Source of the DNA: Gemmatimonadales bacterium
Lineage (GTDB): Bacteria; Gemmatimonadota; Gemmatimonadetes; Longimicrobiales; Gaopeijiaceae
DNA: 64,000 bases
NCBI GenBank assembly: GCA_007692665.1
Contig: REBP01000117.1
Coordinates: forward strand, 1-64,000
Direction: 5' to 3'
A program made the translations under genes and the position numbers. The notes beneath the pieces were generated by a model, which saw nothing but the letters and a program-made list of their open reading frames with translations, was not told the DNA's origin and did not search any database. Numbering within the stretch: the stretch's first letter is position 1; every line of letters begins with the position of its first letter. Positions 50,614 to 59,319 of the stretch are shown one piece after another.

Positions 50614-51450
50614 ATGTCTCGCATCAACACGAACGTCACCTCGCTGAACGCACAGCGGAACATCAGCCAGACCAACCAGGCCTTTGGCCGCACCGTGGGC
50701 CGGCTTTCGTCCGGCTTCCGGATCAACCGGGCGGCCGACGACGCCGCAGGACTCGGAATCGCGAACAAGCTCCGTTCTGACATCCGGGCCCTGAAGCAGG
50801 CTTCGTCCAACGCCACCCAGGCGAACTCGCTGCTCCAGGTGGCCGAAGGCGCCACGAACCAGATTTCCAACATCGTCGACCGCATGAAGGAGCTGGCCTC
50901 CCAGTCCGCCTCCGACTCGGTGAACAACGACGGCCGGGCTCTCATTCAGGCCGAGTTCTCGCAGCTCCAGGACGAGATCACCCGCATCGTCGACACCACC
51001 AAGTTCCAGGGCACGGAGCTGCTGAGCGGCGGAACGGGAGATCCCCTCCAGTTCATGGTGAGCGTGTCGGGGAACGCGGCAGGTGACGGGCAGGACTTCA
51101 TTTCGCTGGACGTGCAGGACCTGACGCTCACGGCGCTGGGCCTCGACGCTTCCTCCCTGGCCAGCCGGGACGACGCCGTGGAAGCCATCGGCGCCCTGGA
51201 CGAAGCCATCGGGAAGATCTCCGCCGCGCTCGGAGACATCGGTGCGGCGCAGAACCGCCTCGACTTTGCCCAGGCCAACGTGGCCACCACCATCGAGAAC
51301 TTCTCCGCGGCGGAGTCCGTGATCCGGGATGCGGACTTTGCGGCCGAGGCGTCTGAATTCGCCCGCCTGCAGATCCTGCAGCAGTCGCAGATCGCCATGC
51401 TGGCCCAGGCCAACGCAGCCCCGCAGGGTGTGCTGCAGCTCATCGGGTAA
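50614..51450 (+). CDS. fliC: FliC, flagellin (short)
   Basis: 278 residues. N-terminus MSRINTNVTSLNAQRNISQT and GRLSSGFRINRAADDAAGLGIANKL are typical D0/D1, and the C-terminus has DFAAEASEFARLQILQQSQIAMLAQANAAPQGVLQLIG. The variable D2/D3 region is essentially absent, so this is a minimal flagellin like Bacillus Hag. Single flagellin gene in the window. Expression is likely sigma28-dependent, with CsrA/FliW translational control. Confidence 0.96.
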   Translation: MSRINTNVTSLNAQRNISQTNQAFGRTVGRLSSGFRINRAADDAAGLGIANKLRSDIRALKQASSNATQANSLLQVAEGATNQISNIVDRMKELASQSASDSVNNDGRALIQAEFSQLQDEITRIVDTTKFQGTELLSGGTGDPLQFMVSVSGNAAGDGQDFISLDVQDLTLTALGLDASSLASRDDAVEAIGALDEAIGKISAALGDIGAAQNRLDFAQANVATTIENFSAAESVIRDADFAAEASEFARLQILQQSQIAMLAQANAAPQGVLQLIG

Positions 51451-51467
51451 CGCGGGACTCGTTTTTC

Positions 51468-51519
51468 GGAAGGGCAACGCTCCGGGTCGGGAATTCCCGG
51501 CTCGGAGCGTCGGCCTTCC
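51468..51519 (+). terminator. Long hairpin between fliC and fliD
   Basis: A 26+26-base inverted repeat centred on GAATTC has only two mismatches and two G-T pairs. It lies 18 bp after the fliC stop. No T tract follows, so it may be a partial terminator or an mRNA-stabilising end that keeps flagellin message above fliD message. Confidence 0.6.
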
Positions 51520-51537
51520 CAACCCTGAGGACACACC

Positions 51538-53460
51538 ATGTCGGCACCACTCACCTCCATCGGCGGCCTGGCGTCGGGGATCGACTTCCCGGCCCTCACC
51601 GACGCCATCATGACGTCCCGCGCCGCCCCCATCCGGAAGCTGGAGGGGAGGATCGAGGCGAATCAGGCTCGTTCCGAGGCCTACCTTTCGCTGGAGGCCC
51701 GCCTCATGGGGCTCAAGGCCGCCGCGGGCGAGCTGGACCGGGCAAGGTCGCTGGTGGGGATGCGTGGCCAGGTGGAGCCCGGTGCCGGCTTCAGTGTCTC
51801 GGCCGGAGCCTCGGCGACGGCAGGAGCCTTCGACGTCACGGTCCTGGAGCTGGCTCGCCCCGAGCGGCTCGGCGGCGGGACCTTCGGCAGCAGAAGCACG
51901 GGTCTCGGGCTCGATGGCACCCTCTCCTTCGGGGGCGTGCCCATGGAGGTTTCGGCGGGGGATTCCCTGGATGCGGTGGTGGCCCGGATCAATGGACTGC
52001 AGGGGACCGGGGTCCGGGCCTCGGTGATCACGCTGGGCCCCGGTGCACACAGGCTCGTGCTCTCCAGCCAGACCGAAGGGGCGCAGGGGATCGACATGGA
52101 GGACCCGGACCAGCTTCTGGCAGGTCTGGGGGTGCTCGATGCCGGCGGGAACCGGGTGGAGGTTCTCCAGGCCGGCTCCGACGCCCGGATCCGGGTAGAC
52201 GGCGTCGAAGTCACGCGGTCCTCCAACGTCATGAGCGACGTGGTGGACGGACTCACCTTCACCCTGACGGAGGCCCGACCGGAGAACGTGTCCCGGCTCA
52301 CGGTGAACCGGGACACGGCGGCCCTCGGCGAGGCGGTGGAGGCCTTCGTGGAAGCCTACAATTCCGCGACCGGCTTCATCCGGTCCCAGACCCGGTCCTC
52401 CGCGGCCGAGCGGGCCCCGCTGGCCGGGGATTCCGTGATGCGGGCGCTGGGTAGCGGTCTCCAGTCGGCCATGCTGGGTCTCGCGGGTGATTCGACGCTC
52501 GGCGGGCCGGCCCGGCTGGCCGATATCGGGGTGACCCTCCAGCTGGATGGCTCGTTCTCGGTCGATGCCACCCGCCTCGCCGCTGCCATCGCCTCCGATG
52601 CCGAGGGGGTCGCCCGCCTCTTCACCACGCGCTCGGCTTCGTCGGACCCGGCCGTGGAATTCATCCGCACCAGTCCCGAAACCGAGGCCGGAAGCTACAC
52701 CGTGGAGATCACGGCGGCAGCCTCGGCAGCCTCGGTACAGGGGACCCCGGTCGGAGGCCCCATCGTGGGCGTGGGTGCCGGCGATTCACTGACGGTGCGC
52801 AGTGTCTCGGGGGCGACCTCGGTGGAGATCATGCTGGAGGAGGGGGAGGACCTGGCGACGCTGTCGGACCGGGTCACACTGGCCCTTGTGGGTGCGGGGC
52901 TCGAGATCGAGGCGGTGGTGGAGGGCGGCGCCCTGGTGCTCCGCCATGCCTTTTCGGGCTCCGGTAACGGGTTCCAGCTCGAGACCGGCGGGAATGCCGG
53001 AGCCCTCCTTGGGCTCGCGGCCGGGACGTTCCACGGGACCAACGTGCAGGGCACCGTGAATGGCCAGGCGGCCAGGGGAACGGGGGAGGTCCTCCAGGTC
53101 ACGGGCGAGGGTCCGGCGCGTGGGCTCTTTCTTCGGATCAGGGAAATGCCGGCGGGGGGATCGGCCGAGGTGGAGCTCTCCCGGGGCGTGGGTTCGGCGG
53201 TGGAGCGCCTCACCGCACTGGCTACGGGCTCGGGGAACAGCGGGATGCCTGCCACCCGGGACCGACTCGCCGACACCTCGACGAAGCTCCGGCGACGCGC
53301 CGAGGACATCCAGGCCCGCCTGGATCTGCAGCGGGCTCAGCTCCTCAAGCGATTTGCCGCGGTGGAAGAGGCCATTTCCAGGGCGCAGAGCCAGGGGACC
53401 TACCTGAGCTCCCAGCTCGACCAGATCAGCAATTTCCAGTACGGCCCGCGGCGGCGCTGA
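51538..53460 (+). CDS. fliD: FliD, filament cap (long)
   Basis: 640 residues, larger than the usual 450-520. N-terminus LTSIGGLASGIDFPALTDAIM and the C-terminal helix LDLQRAQLLKRFAAVEEAISRAQSQGTYLSSQLDQI are standard FliD. The middle has flagellin-hook IN-like segments (IRVDGVEVTRSSNVMSDVVDGLTFTLTEARPEN). The additional length is in a second beta-rich repeat unit (about 380-580). It caps the filament and folds flagellin. Preceded by GAGGACACACC. Confidence 0.93.
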   Translation: MSAPLTSIGGLASGIDFPALTDAIMTSRAAPIRKLEGRIEANQARSEAYLSLEARLMGLKAAAGELDRARSLVGMRGQVEPGAGFSVSAGASATAGAFDVTVLELARPERLGGGTFGSRSTGLGLDGTLSFGGVPMEVSAGDSLDAVVARINGLQGTGVRASVITLGPGAHRLVLSSQTEGAQGIDMEDPDQLLAGLGVLDAGGNRVEVLQAGSDARIRVDGVEVTRSSNVMSDVVDGLTFTLTEARPENVSRLTVNRDTAALGEAVEAFVEAYNSATGFIRSQTRSSAAERAPLAGDSVMRALGSGLQSAMLGLAGDSTLGGPARLADIGVTLQLDGSFSVDATRLAAAIASDAEGVARLFTTRSASSDPAVEFIRTSPETEAGSYTVEITAAASAASVQGTPVGGPIVGVGAGDSLTVRSVSGATSVEIMLEEGEDLATLSDRVTLALVGAGLEIEAVVEGGALVLRHAFSGSGNGFQLETGGNAGALLGLAAGTFHGTNVQGTVNGQAARGTGEVLQVTGEGPARGLFLRIREMPAGGSAEVELSRGVGSAVERLTALATGSGNSGMPATRDRLADTSTKLRRRAEDIQARLDLQRAQLLKRFAAVEEAISRAQSQGTYLSSQLDQISNFQYGPRRR

Positions 53461-53490
53461 TCCCGCCCGGTCCCCAGGCAGGAACGAACC

Positions 53491-53916
53491 ATGACGTACG
53501 GAAGAAGAAGCACGGACCGTGGAGGCCCGTACCGTTCCAACGACGTACTGACCCGAACCCCCGGGGCGCTGGTGGTCATGCTGTACCACCGCCTCCTCGT
53601 GGAGCTGCGTCGGGCCGACCATCAGATCAGCGCCGGGGATTTCGAGGGCAAGGCGGCGAGCCTGGAGCGGGCTTCCGACATCGTCTTCGAACTGCTGGGC
53701 TCGCTGAATCACGAGGCGGGTGGGGAGCTGGCTGGTCGCCTGTCGGCCCTGTACACCTACTTCATTCGCGAAATCCAGGAGGTGAATCGCTCCCTGGATC
53801 GAGCCAGGCTGGCACATCTGGTCGAGGTGATCGGTCCCCTCCACGCGTCCTGGTCCCAGGCGGCGGCCGCGACCGTCACCGGTGCCGTGCCCACCCCGGA
53901 TGCAGAGACCCGCTAA
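53491..53916 (+). CDS. fliS: FliS, flagellin export chaperone
   Basis: 141 residues. The pattern YRSNDVLTRTPGALVVMLYHRLLVELRRADHQISAGDFEGKAASLERASDIVFELLGSL..EAGGELAGRLSALYTYFIREI is typical FliS, allowing for the usual Y-x-x-N-x-V start. It wraps the flagellin C-terminus until export and competes there with FliW. The stop codon overlaps the -35 of the flgM promoter. Confidence 0.94.
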   Translation: MTYGRRSTDRGGPYRSNDVLTRTPGALVVMLYHRLLVELRRADHQISAGDFEGKAASLERASDIVFELLGSLNHEAGGELAGRLSALYTYFIREIQEVNRSLDRARLAHLVEVIGPLHASWSQAAAATVTGAVPTPDAETR

Positions 53917-53941
53917 AGCTTCCGCCGTCAGCTGCCGATAC
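53914..53941 (+). promoter_or_regulatory. Sigma28-like promoter of the flgM-cheY-cheZ-c-di-GMP operon
   Basis: TAAAGCTT (53914-53921) and GCCGATAC (53934-53941), 16 bases between TAAA and the -10. It is the closest of the six to the enterobacterial consensus. Confidence 0.75.
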
Positions 53942-53997
53942 TCTTCTCCAGAAGCCTTGAAGAGTCCCAGGGAACCTCGAAACGAAGGACCCAGACC

Positions 53998-54315
53998 ATG
54001 AGCATGCAACCCATCTCCGGCGACATCCTGAAGGGCGTTGGTGCCCGTCGAACCGAAGAGTCCCGGGGGGCCGGCCCCCGTGTCCCTCTCACAAGTCCTG
54101 TCCAGAGGGCGGAACGAGCCGATCGAGTCGAGATCTCGCAGGAAGGGCGCGCCCAGGCCATGAAGGCGGCCCGCGGCGAGGGCGGGGTTTCGCCCCTCGG
54201 GTCGGAGCGACTGGACAACATTCGGGCCCGCATCGACGACGGGACCTATGACCAACCCGAGGTGCTGGAACAGGTGGCGCGAAAGCTCCTGAGCTCCGGC
54301 GACCTCGGCCTTTGA
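53998..54315 (+). CDS. flgM: FlgM, anti-sigma28
   Basis: 105 residues. The disordered N-terminal half precedes RADRVEISQEGRAQAMKAAR and the C-terminal sigma-binding helices RLDNIRARIDDGTYDQPEVLEQVARKLL, which match FlgM. FlgM binds FliA until the hook is finished, then leaves through the export channel. Having its own sigma28-like promoter gives negative feedback. First gene of a five-gene run that continues with cheY. Confidence 0.92.
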   Translation: MSMQPISGDILKGVGARRTEESRGAGPRVPLTSPVQRAERADRVEISQEGRAQAMKAARGEGGVSPLGSERLDNIRARIDDGTYDQPEVLEQVARKLLSSGDLGL

Positions 54316-54342
54316 TGACCTGAGCCCGAAGCGGAGGGGATC

Positions 54343-54720
54343 GTGAGGTTTCTCGTGGTGGATGACTCGGCGGCCATACGTCGGATCGTGGTGAACTCCC
54401 TGCAGCGCATCGGCTATTCCGACATCGTGGAAGCCGCCGACGGTGCAGAGGGGCTGGCGCTTCTGGACCCCTCCATCGATTTCGTCATCACGGACTGGAA
54501 CATGCCCGTCATGGGCGGGCTGGACATGGTGAGGGCCATTCGGGCCCAGCCCGGCCGGAGTGCGCTCCCCATTCTCATGGTCACCTCCCGGAGCGTCCGG
54601 GAGGACATCCTGCAGGCAGCCCAGGCCGGCGTGAACAACTACCTGGTCAAGCCCTTCACCCCCCAGGTTCTGAAGGACAGGATCGACGAGGTCCTCCTGA
54701 AGCTGAAGGGCGCCGCTTGA
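54343..54720 (+). CDS. cheY: CheY, chemotaxis response regulator
   Basis: 125 residues from GTG 54343 with GGAGGGG upstream. MRFLVVDDSAAIRRIV, phospho-acceptor Asp51 in VITDWNMPVMGG, Thr81 in LMVTS and Lys103 in LVKPF are all in place. DWNMP and the AAQAGVNNYLVKPF stretch make it closer to CheY than to generic receivers. The gene lies next to cheZ, but no cheA, cheW or receptor gene is in the window. Confidence 0.88.
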   Translation: MRFLVVDDSAAIRRIVVNSLQRIGYSDIVEAADGAEGLALLDPSIDFVITDWNMPVMGGLDMVRAIRAQPGRSALPILMVTSRSVREDILQAAQAGVNNYLVKPFTPQVLKDRIDEVLLKLKGAA

Positions 54721-55355
54721 ACCCCGGTGTCGTGGCTCCCACCCGGGACGAGGTGCTGGCCGACACCCGGGAAACGCTCCGCGCCGTGGCCCGGGCCCTG
54801 GACTTCATGGCCCCCGTGTCCGGCGAGGTTTCGGCGCCGGGGATCGCCAACCCGATGCAGCACATGACCCGCCTCCTGGCCGAGTCCTGCAGCGAGCTGG
54901 CCGAGATCCTCGAAGGTCTCCGCCAGACGCGGGACCTCATTCGTGGCGCCGAGATGGACCACCTGCAGAACTCCACTGCGGCCCTGCAGGACGCGACACC
55001 CCGGTCGGAACTCGCCACCACCGGCATGCTCGCCGGCATCGAGCGCTGTCAGGCCCTGCTGGACCGGCTGGCCCCAGCCGCATCTCCCGAGGTCCTCCCG
55101 GCTGCACCGGGTGGAGACCCCAGGGAGGCACTCCGGGACGAACTGCACCAGATCATGCAGCATCTGCAGTTCGAGGACGTCACGGCGCAGCGGATCGGCC
55201 ACGCGACCGGAGTGCTCGCGGAAGTGGGGACCCGGCTCGGTCACCTCGTGGGCATGCTGGACAGTTGCGGAATTTCCGCCCCCGTCCGTGACCCGATGGC
55301 GACGACCCAGGGTGCGGCGTCGCCCCAGGCGCTGGCCGACGACATCTTCTCCTGA
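54717..55355 (+). CDS. cheZ: CheZ-like CheY-P phosphatase
   Basis: 212 residues if started at TTG 54717, which overlaps the cheY stop (TTGA); GTG 54732 is an alternative. A long helical hairpin contains IMQHLQFEDVTAQRI, with the D-x-x-x-Q catalytic pair (Asp154 and Gln158) of CheZ (FQDLTGQ in E. coli). A linker and the C-terminal peptide ALADDIFS resemble the CheY-binding tail of CheZ. It should speed CheY-P decay. Adjacent to cheY as in gamma-proteobacteria. Confidence 0.82.
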   Translation: MNPGVVAPTRDEVLADTRETLRAVARALDFMAPVSGEVSAPGIANPMQHMTRLLAESCSELAEILEGLRQTRDLIRGAEMDHLQNSTAALQDATPRSELATTGMLAGIERCQALLDRLAPAASPEVLPAAPGGDPREALRDELHQIMQHLQFEDVTAQRIGHATGVLAEVGTRLGHLVGMLDSCGISAPVRDPMATTQGAASPQALADDIFS

Positions 55356-55363
55356 CGGGATCA

Positions 55364-57028
55364 ATGGCCATGGAACCCCAGCCTTCCGCGCCGGCAGAAC
55401 TCCTGGATCGGATCTTCTCCTCGAAAAGCCTTCCCTCGGCGCCTGCGGTTGCCATTCGCCTCCTGGAGCTGGCGGACGATCCGGACTCCGAGGTCAGGGC
55501 CATGGCCGCGGTCCTGGCCATGGATCCGGTTCTGGCGGCCCGTGTGCTGCGGGCATCGAACTCCGCCTACTTCGGGTCCCGGGTCGAGATCCGCTCGCTG
55601 GAAGACGCCATTCCACTTCTGGGTCGGGCTGCCGTCACCTCCCTGGCGCTCAGCTTCTCCCTCTCGGACAAGGCCATGCGGGTGGGTCCGCTGGCGCACC
55701 ACTACCGTCGATTCTGGCTTCGGTGCGCCGTGCAGGCTTCCGCAGCGGAGACCCTGTCGCGCTTCGGAATCCAGGCGCCCGCCGGCGAGCTCTTCATGCA
55801 GGGGCTTCTCCTGGACCTCGGGCAGCTGGCCCTGCTCAAGACACTGGGCGCCGAATACGGCCGGATCCTGGACGAGGCCTCGCGCGGCGAGGCCGGGGGC
55901 GAACGCCTTGTGGCGCTGGAGCGGGAGCGACTTGGACTTACCCATGCCCTGGTCGGAGCCGCCTGGATCGCCCGCTGGGGGCTGCCGCACCGCATTCATG
56001 TCCTGGTCGAGCACCATCATGCACCCGCCGGATCGGTCCCGGAGTCGCTGGAGGCGGACGGGATTCTCGCCGCCATGCGGATCGCCTCGGTGGTGGGAGA
56101 CTGCTTCCTTCGGCTGTCTCCCACAACGTCGCTCACCTCGCTGGCCAGCCACCTCCAGGATCGCCTTCGGCTCCCCGATGACCAGGTCCTGCAGTTTCTC
56201 CTTGCCGCAGACCACCGTGTCACGGAGGCGGTGACGCTCCTGTCCGCGGATGCGAAGGACCGCATGACGGCGGTGGAACTCATGGCAGAGGCGGCCGAAC
56301 ACTGGTCATCCATGGCATTGCAGCAGGGGCTCGGCCAGGACGGAAGCAGGGCGACGCGGGAGCTGGTTCAGGAGAACGACGAACTCCGTCGACAGGTCTT
56401 CCTCGACCCCCTGACCCGACTGTACAACCGTCGATTCGTGGACGAGATGCTCCGTCAGGACATCGACACTACCCCCCGGGGCGGGGGTGGGGTGGCCCTC
56501 CTCTTTCTCGACCTGGACCGCTTCAAGTCGGTCAACGACACCCACGGACACGTGGTCGGTGACCGAATCCTGATCGAGGTGGCCCATACCCTTCAGCGCG
56601 GGGTCCGGGGCGACGACCTTGTGGCGCGATACGGCGGGGAGGAATTCGTGATCCTGGTGCGGAACCCGTCGGTCCAGGGACTCGTGGGGCTGGCCAGTCG
56701 GCTCCGCGAGGCCGTGGAATCCCTCGACGTGCAGCACAACGGATCCCCCGTTCCGGTGACGCTCAGTGTGGGGGGTGCCATGTCCGCCGCCACCCCGTCC
56801 GCGACCCCTGATATCGAGGCGCTGGTGGTGCGGGCAGACCAGGCGATGTATGCCTCGAAGCATCGGGGGCGAAACCGGATCACGATCCGCACCCCCGAAG
56901 GCAGCATCCTGGTGGGTCCCGAGGAGATCCTTCAGGAGGCAGGGCGGGAGACCGGCACGGAGCGTCCCGTCCTCACGAAGGGAGGCGCAGGCCGCCCCGG
57001 CGGGCTGAGGAACCGGACCCCGTGGTAG
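55364..57028 (+). CDS. HDOD-GGDEF diguanylate cyclase
   Basis: 554 residues. HDOD domain about 10-290 (LPSAPAVAIRLLELADDPDSEV, SNSAYFGSR, SLEDAIPLLGRAAVTSL). A GGDEF domain begins near 335 (DPLTRLYNRRFVDEML). The active site is GGEEF (near 424), preceded by an RxxD inhibitory site (RGDDLVARYGGEEF), so an active, product-inhibited cyclase is expected. LFLDLDRFKSVNDTHGHVVGD is intact. It sits 8 bp after cheZ in the flgM operon, probably under sigma28 control. No membrane segment. Confidence 0.88.
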   Translation: MAMEPQPSAPAELLDRIFSSKSLPSAPAVAIRLLELADDPDSEVRAMAAVLAMDPVLAARVLRASNSAYFGSRVEIRSLEDAIPLLGRAAVTSLALSFSLSDKAMRVGPLAHHYRRFWLRCAVQASAAETLSRFGIQAPAGELFMQGLLLDLGQLALLKTLGAEYGRILDEASRGEAGGERLVALERERLGLTHALVGAAWIARWGLPHRIHVLVEHHHAPAGSVPESLEADGILAAMRIASVVGDCFLRLSPTTSLTSLASHLQDRLRLPDDQVLQFLLAADHRVTEAVTLLSADAKDRMTAVELMAEAAEHWSSMALQQGLGQDGSRATRELVQENDELRRQVFLDPLTRLYNRRFVDEMLRQDIDTTPRGGGGVALLFLDLDRFKSVNDTHGHVVGDRILIEVAHTLQRGVRGDDLVARYGGEEFVILVRNPSVQGLVGLASRLREAVESLDVQHNGSPVPVTLSVGGAMSAATPSATPDIEALVVRADQAMYASKHRGRNRITIRTPEGSILVGPEEILQEAGRETGTERPVLTKGGAGRPGGLRNRTPW

Positions 57029-57050
57029 CGGCCTCCCCTCCGATTCCGGC

Positions 57051-58352
57051 GTGACGAAGGCGATGTCATGCCCCCTGGTTTCCCTTTCCCGGCCCCTCAG
57101 CGTGCCCCCACCGCCCCCCCCTTCGCCCGGCGCCCCGAACCTCTTCCTGGCCAGACAGCCGATTCTGGACGCCCATGGGCGCCTCCACGGCTACGAACTT
57201 CTCTTTCGATCCGGTCCGGAGAATGCCTTTGGCACCTGCGACCCCGATGCCGCTTCGCACCAGACCATCGGCGCCGGGGTGATGGGATTCGGGCTGGACA
57301 GCCTCGTGGGGGAGTCGCTGGCCTTCATCAATGCCACCCGGGACGTCCTCGTGTCGGGCGTTGTCAGGTCGCTCCCCGAGGAGCGGGTTGTCATCGAGAT
57401 TCTCGAGACGGTGCCTCCGGATGACGAGGTCGTGGCGGCGTGCCGCGATCTCTGGGAGGACGGGTATCGCTTCGCCATGGACGACTGGGAGGGACCGGGC
57501 GACCGCGATGCCCTCCTCCCGTTCTGTCACATGGTGAAGCTCGACGTCCTGGATGCGGATTCGGACCGGCTCGTCGAGCTCGCCGGCTGGGGGCTGGGGT
57601 CGGGGATGCCCTTCGTTGCCGAGCGGGTGGAGACCCGGGCCATGCACCGCGAGGTCACGGGCCTGGGCTTCACCTTCTTCCAGGGCTACTACTTCTGCGA
57701 ACCCGAAATGGTGCAGGGGCGTCAGCTGGAGGCGAACCAGGTTTCCCGGCTCCGGCTCCTGCAGCTCATGAGTGACCCGGATCTGGACTTCGACCAGGTG
57801 GAAGACGTCATCCGCCAGGACGTGGCCCTTCCCGTCACCCTGCTGCGATACCTGAACTCGGCCGCGTTCGGGTGGCGGCACGAGGTGGAATCAATTGGCC
57901 ACGGGCTCCGGATCATGGGAGAGGTCAACCTTCGCCGATGGGCCCTCATGGCCACCCTCATGGGCCTGGGGGAGGGTCACCCGGCGGAACTCATCAACCT
58001 CTCCCTGATGCGCGCGCACTTCTGCGAGGCCATCGCCGTCAGGGCCTGGGCCGGTGCCCGGTCCCTCGACGCCTTTCTCGTGGGATTGCTGGCCAACCTG
58101 GACGCCCTCCTGGGTCACTCCATGGAGGGGATATCCGGATCCATGTCGCTCCCCGAGGATGTGGCTTCTGCCCTCCTGGCCCGGACCGGGCCTCTTTCCG
58201 ATCTGCTGGCATACGCCCGGGCCTTCGAGCTGGGGGACTGGGAGGCGGTGTCAAGGCTGGGATCGGAAATGGGCGTCCGGGGCGAAGAGGTTCCTGCCCT
58301 CTACGCCGAAGCCGCCGTCCGGGGACGGAAGATTCTTCAGTCCGGCAGCTGA
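57051..58352 (+). CDS. EAL-HDOD protein (YuxH/CdgJ type)
   Basis: 433 residues from GTG 57051; ATG 57063 could also start it. The N-terminal EAL domain has YELLFR (ELL in place of EAL), Asn in FIN, Glu in EILET, DDWEG in place of DDFGxG, Lys in MVKLDV, ERVET and FFQGYYF. Metal-binding residues are therefore mostly kept while loop motifs differ. A HDOD domain follows (VALPVTLLRYLNSAAFGW, SIGHGLRIMGEVNLRRWALM). Vibrio CdgJ has this layout and affects motility. It follows the cyclase by 22 bp. Activity as phosphodiesterase is uncertain. Confidence 0.85.
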   Translation: MTKAMSCPLVSLSRPLSVPPPPPPSPGAPNLFLARQPILDAHGRLHGYELLFRSGPENAFGTCDPDAASHQTIGAGVMGFGLDSLVGESLAFINATRDVLVSGVVRSLPEERVVIEILETVPPDDEVVAACRDLWEDGYRFAMDDWEGPGDRDALLPFCHMVKLDVLDADSDRLVELAGWGLGSGMPFVAERVETRAMHREVTGLGFTFFQGYYFCEPEMVQGRQLEANQVSRLRLLQLMSDPDLDFDQVEDVIRQDVALPVTLLRYLNSAAFGWRHEVESIGHGLRIMGEVNLRRWALMATLMGLGEGHPAELINLSLMRAHFCEAIAVRAWAGARSLDAFLVGLLANLDALLGHSMEGISGSMSLPEDVASALLARTGPLSDLLAYARAFELGDWEAVSRLGSEMGVRGEEVPALYAEAAVRGRKILQSGS

Positions 58353-58392
58353 TCCCCCGGCGGTCAGGGCAGGGCTCGACGGGGGCGGGGCG

Positions 58393-59319
58393 CTACCGGT
58401 CCACCGGATCCGACCAGAGCCCCGCCAGGTCCCGACCCTCCCGGGTCCAGCGCCGGATGGTTGCCAGAATCGCATCCCGGTTGAAGAGAATCTCCACCCG
58501 TCGATTGATGGCCCGGGATCCGGGTGAATCGTTGGGGACCACCGGCTGATACTCCCCGAAGCCCTCCACTCGAAGGGTCGTGGGATCATGGCCCTTGTCC
58601 ACAAGTTCCCGGGCCACCCCCGCCGCGCGGGCCGCCGAGAGCTCCCAGTTGGAAAGGAACTGCATGGTCTGGATCGGGACGTCGTCCGTGTGTCCCGAGA
58701 CGACTGCCGGCACTTCCAGCGACGAGGTGATCTCGCCCAGCACGTTCAGCACCCAGCGGTATTCCTCGGTGAGCACCGCCGAGCCGGATGGGAAGAGGGC
58801 AGAGGAGAGGATGCGGAGCCGTACGCCGTCCTCGGCCCGGATCACGGACACCATGTGCTGGAGGTCGTGCTCCTCCACGAGTCGCTCCAGCTGCCGGGCG
58901 ATCTGTTCCAGGTAGGCGTCGGTGAGGGCCAGGAGGCGGGATTCGTCCAGGACCATGTCCACCGGGTCGTCCTCTCCCGACCCCCGGGTGGCCGGGCTTC
59001 CGCCGAGCGGGAGGGGCACCAGCGAGGAGGGCGGCGAACTGGGGGTGGGAGGCGGGAGCAGCGCCGCGCTCTGGAAGGCGTCCGTGAGCGAGACCTTGGC
59101 GTCGTTGAACCGCTCCATCTTGAGTTCCGACATGCTGTACATGAGCACGAAGAAGGTCAGCAGGAGGCTCATGAGATCCCCGAAGGTGGTGGTCCAGGCC
59201 GGCGCACCCTCTTCCTGCAGCCCGTCATCGCCGGTGGCGAGGCCGGGGCCGTCCGGTACCGGGGCCGGCGCCTCCCCCTTTTCGCTCCCGGTTGCCGGGT
59301 CCGATCCTGATCCGGCCAT
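58393..59319 (-). CDS. motB: MotB/PomB-like stator subunit (second set)
   Basis: 308 residues from ATG 59319, overlapping the motA stop by 1 base (TGATG). The membrane helix AWTTTFGDLMSLLLTFFVLMYSMSEL contains Asp48. The GDLMSLLLTFFVLMYSMSE form is typical of PomB/MotS-type stators and differs from the first MotB. The OmpA-like domain (VVSGHTDDVPI...NWELSAARAAGVARELV) is complete, with a Pro/Ser linker of about 40 residues between. Ion choice cannot be settled from this motif alone. Confidence 0.92.
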   Translation of the reverse strand: MAGSGSDPATGSEKGEAPAPVPDGPGLATGDDGLQEEGAPAWTTTFGDLMSLLLTFFVLMYSMSELKMERFNDAKVSLTDAFQSAALLPPPTPSSPPSSLVPLPLGGSPATRGSGEDDPVDMVLDESRLLALTDAYLEQIARQLERLVEEHDLQHMVSVIRAEDGVRLRILSSALFPSGSAVLTEEYRWVLNVLGEITSSLEVPAVVSGHTDDVPIQTMQFLSNWELSAARAAGVARELVDKGHDPTTLRVEGFGEYQPVVPNDSPGSRAINRRVEILFNRDAILATIRRWTREGRDLAGLWSDPVDR

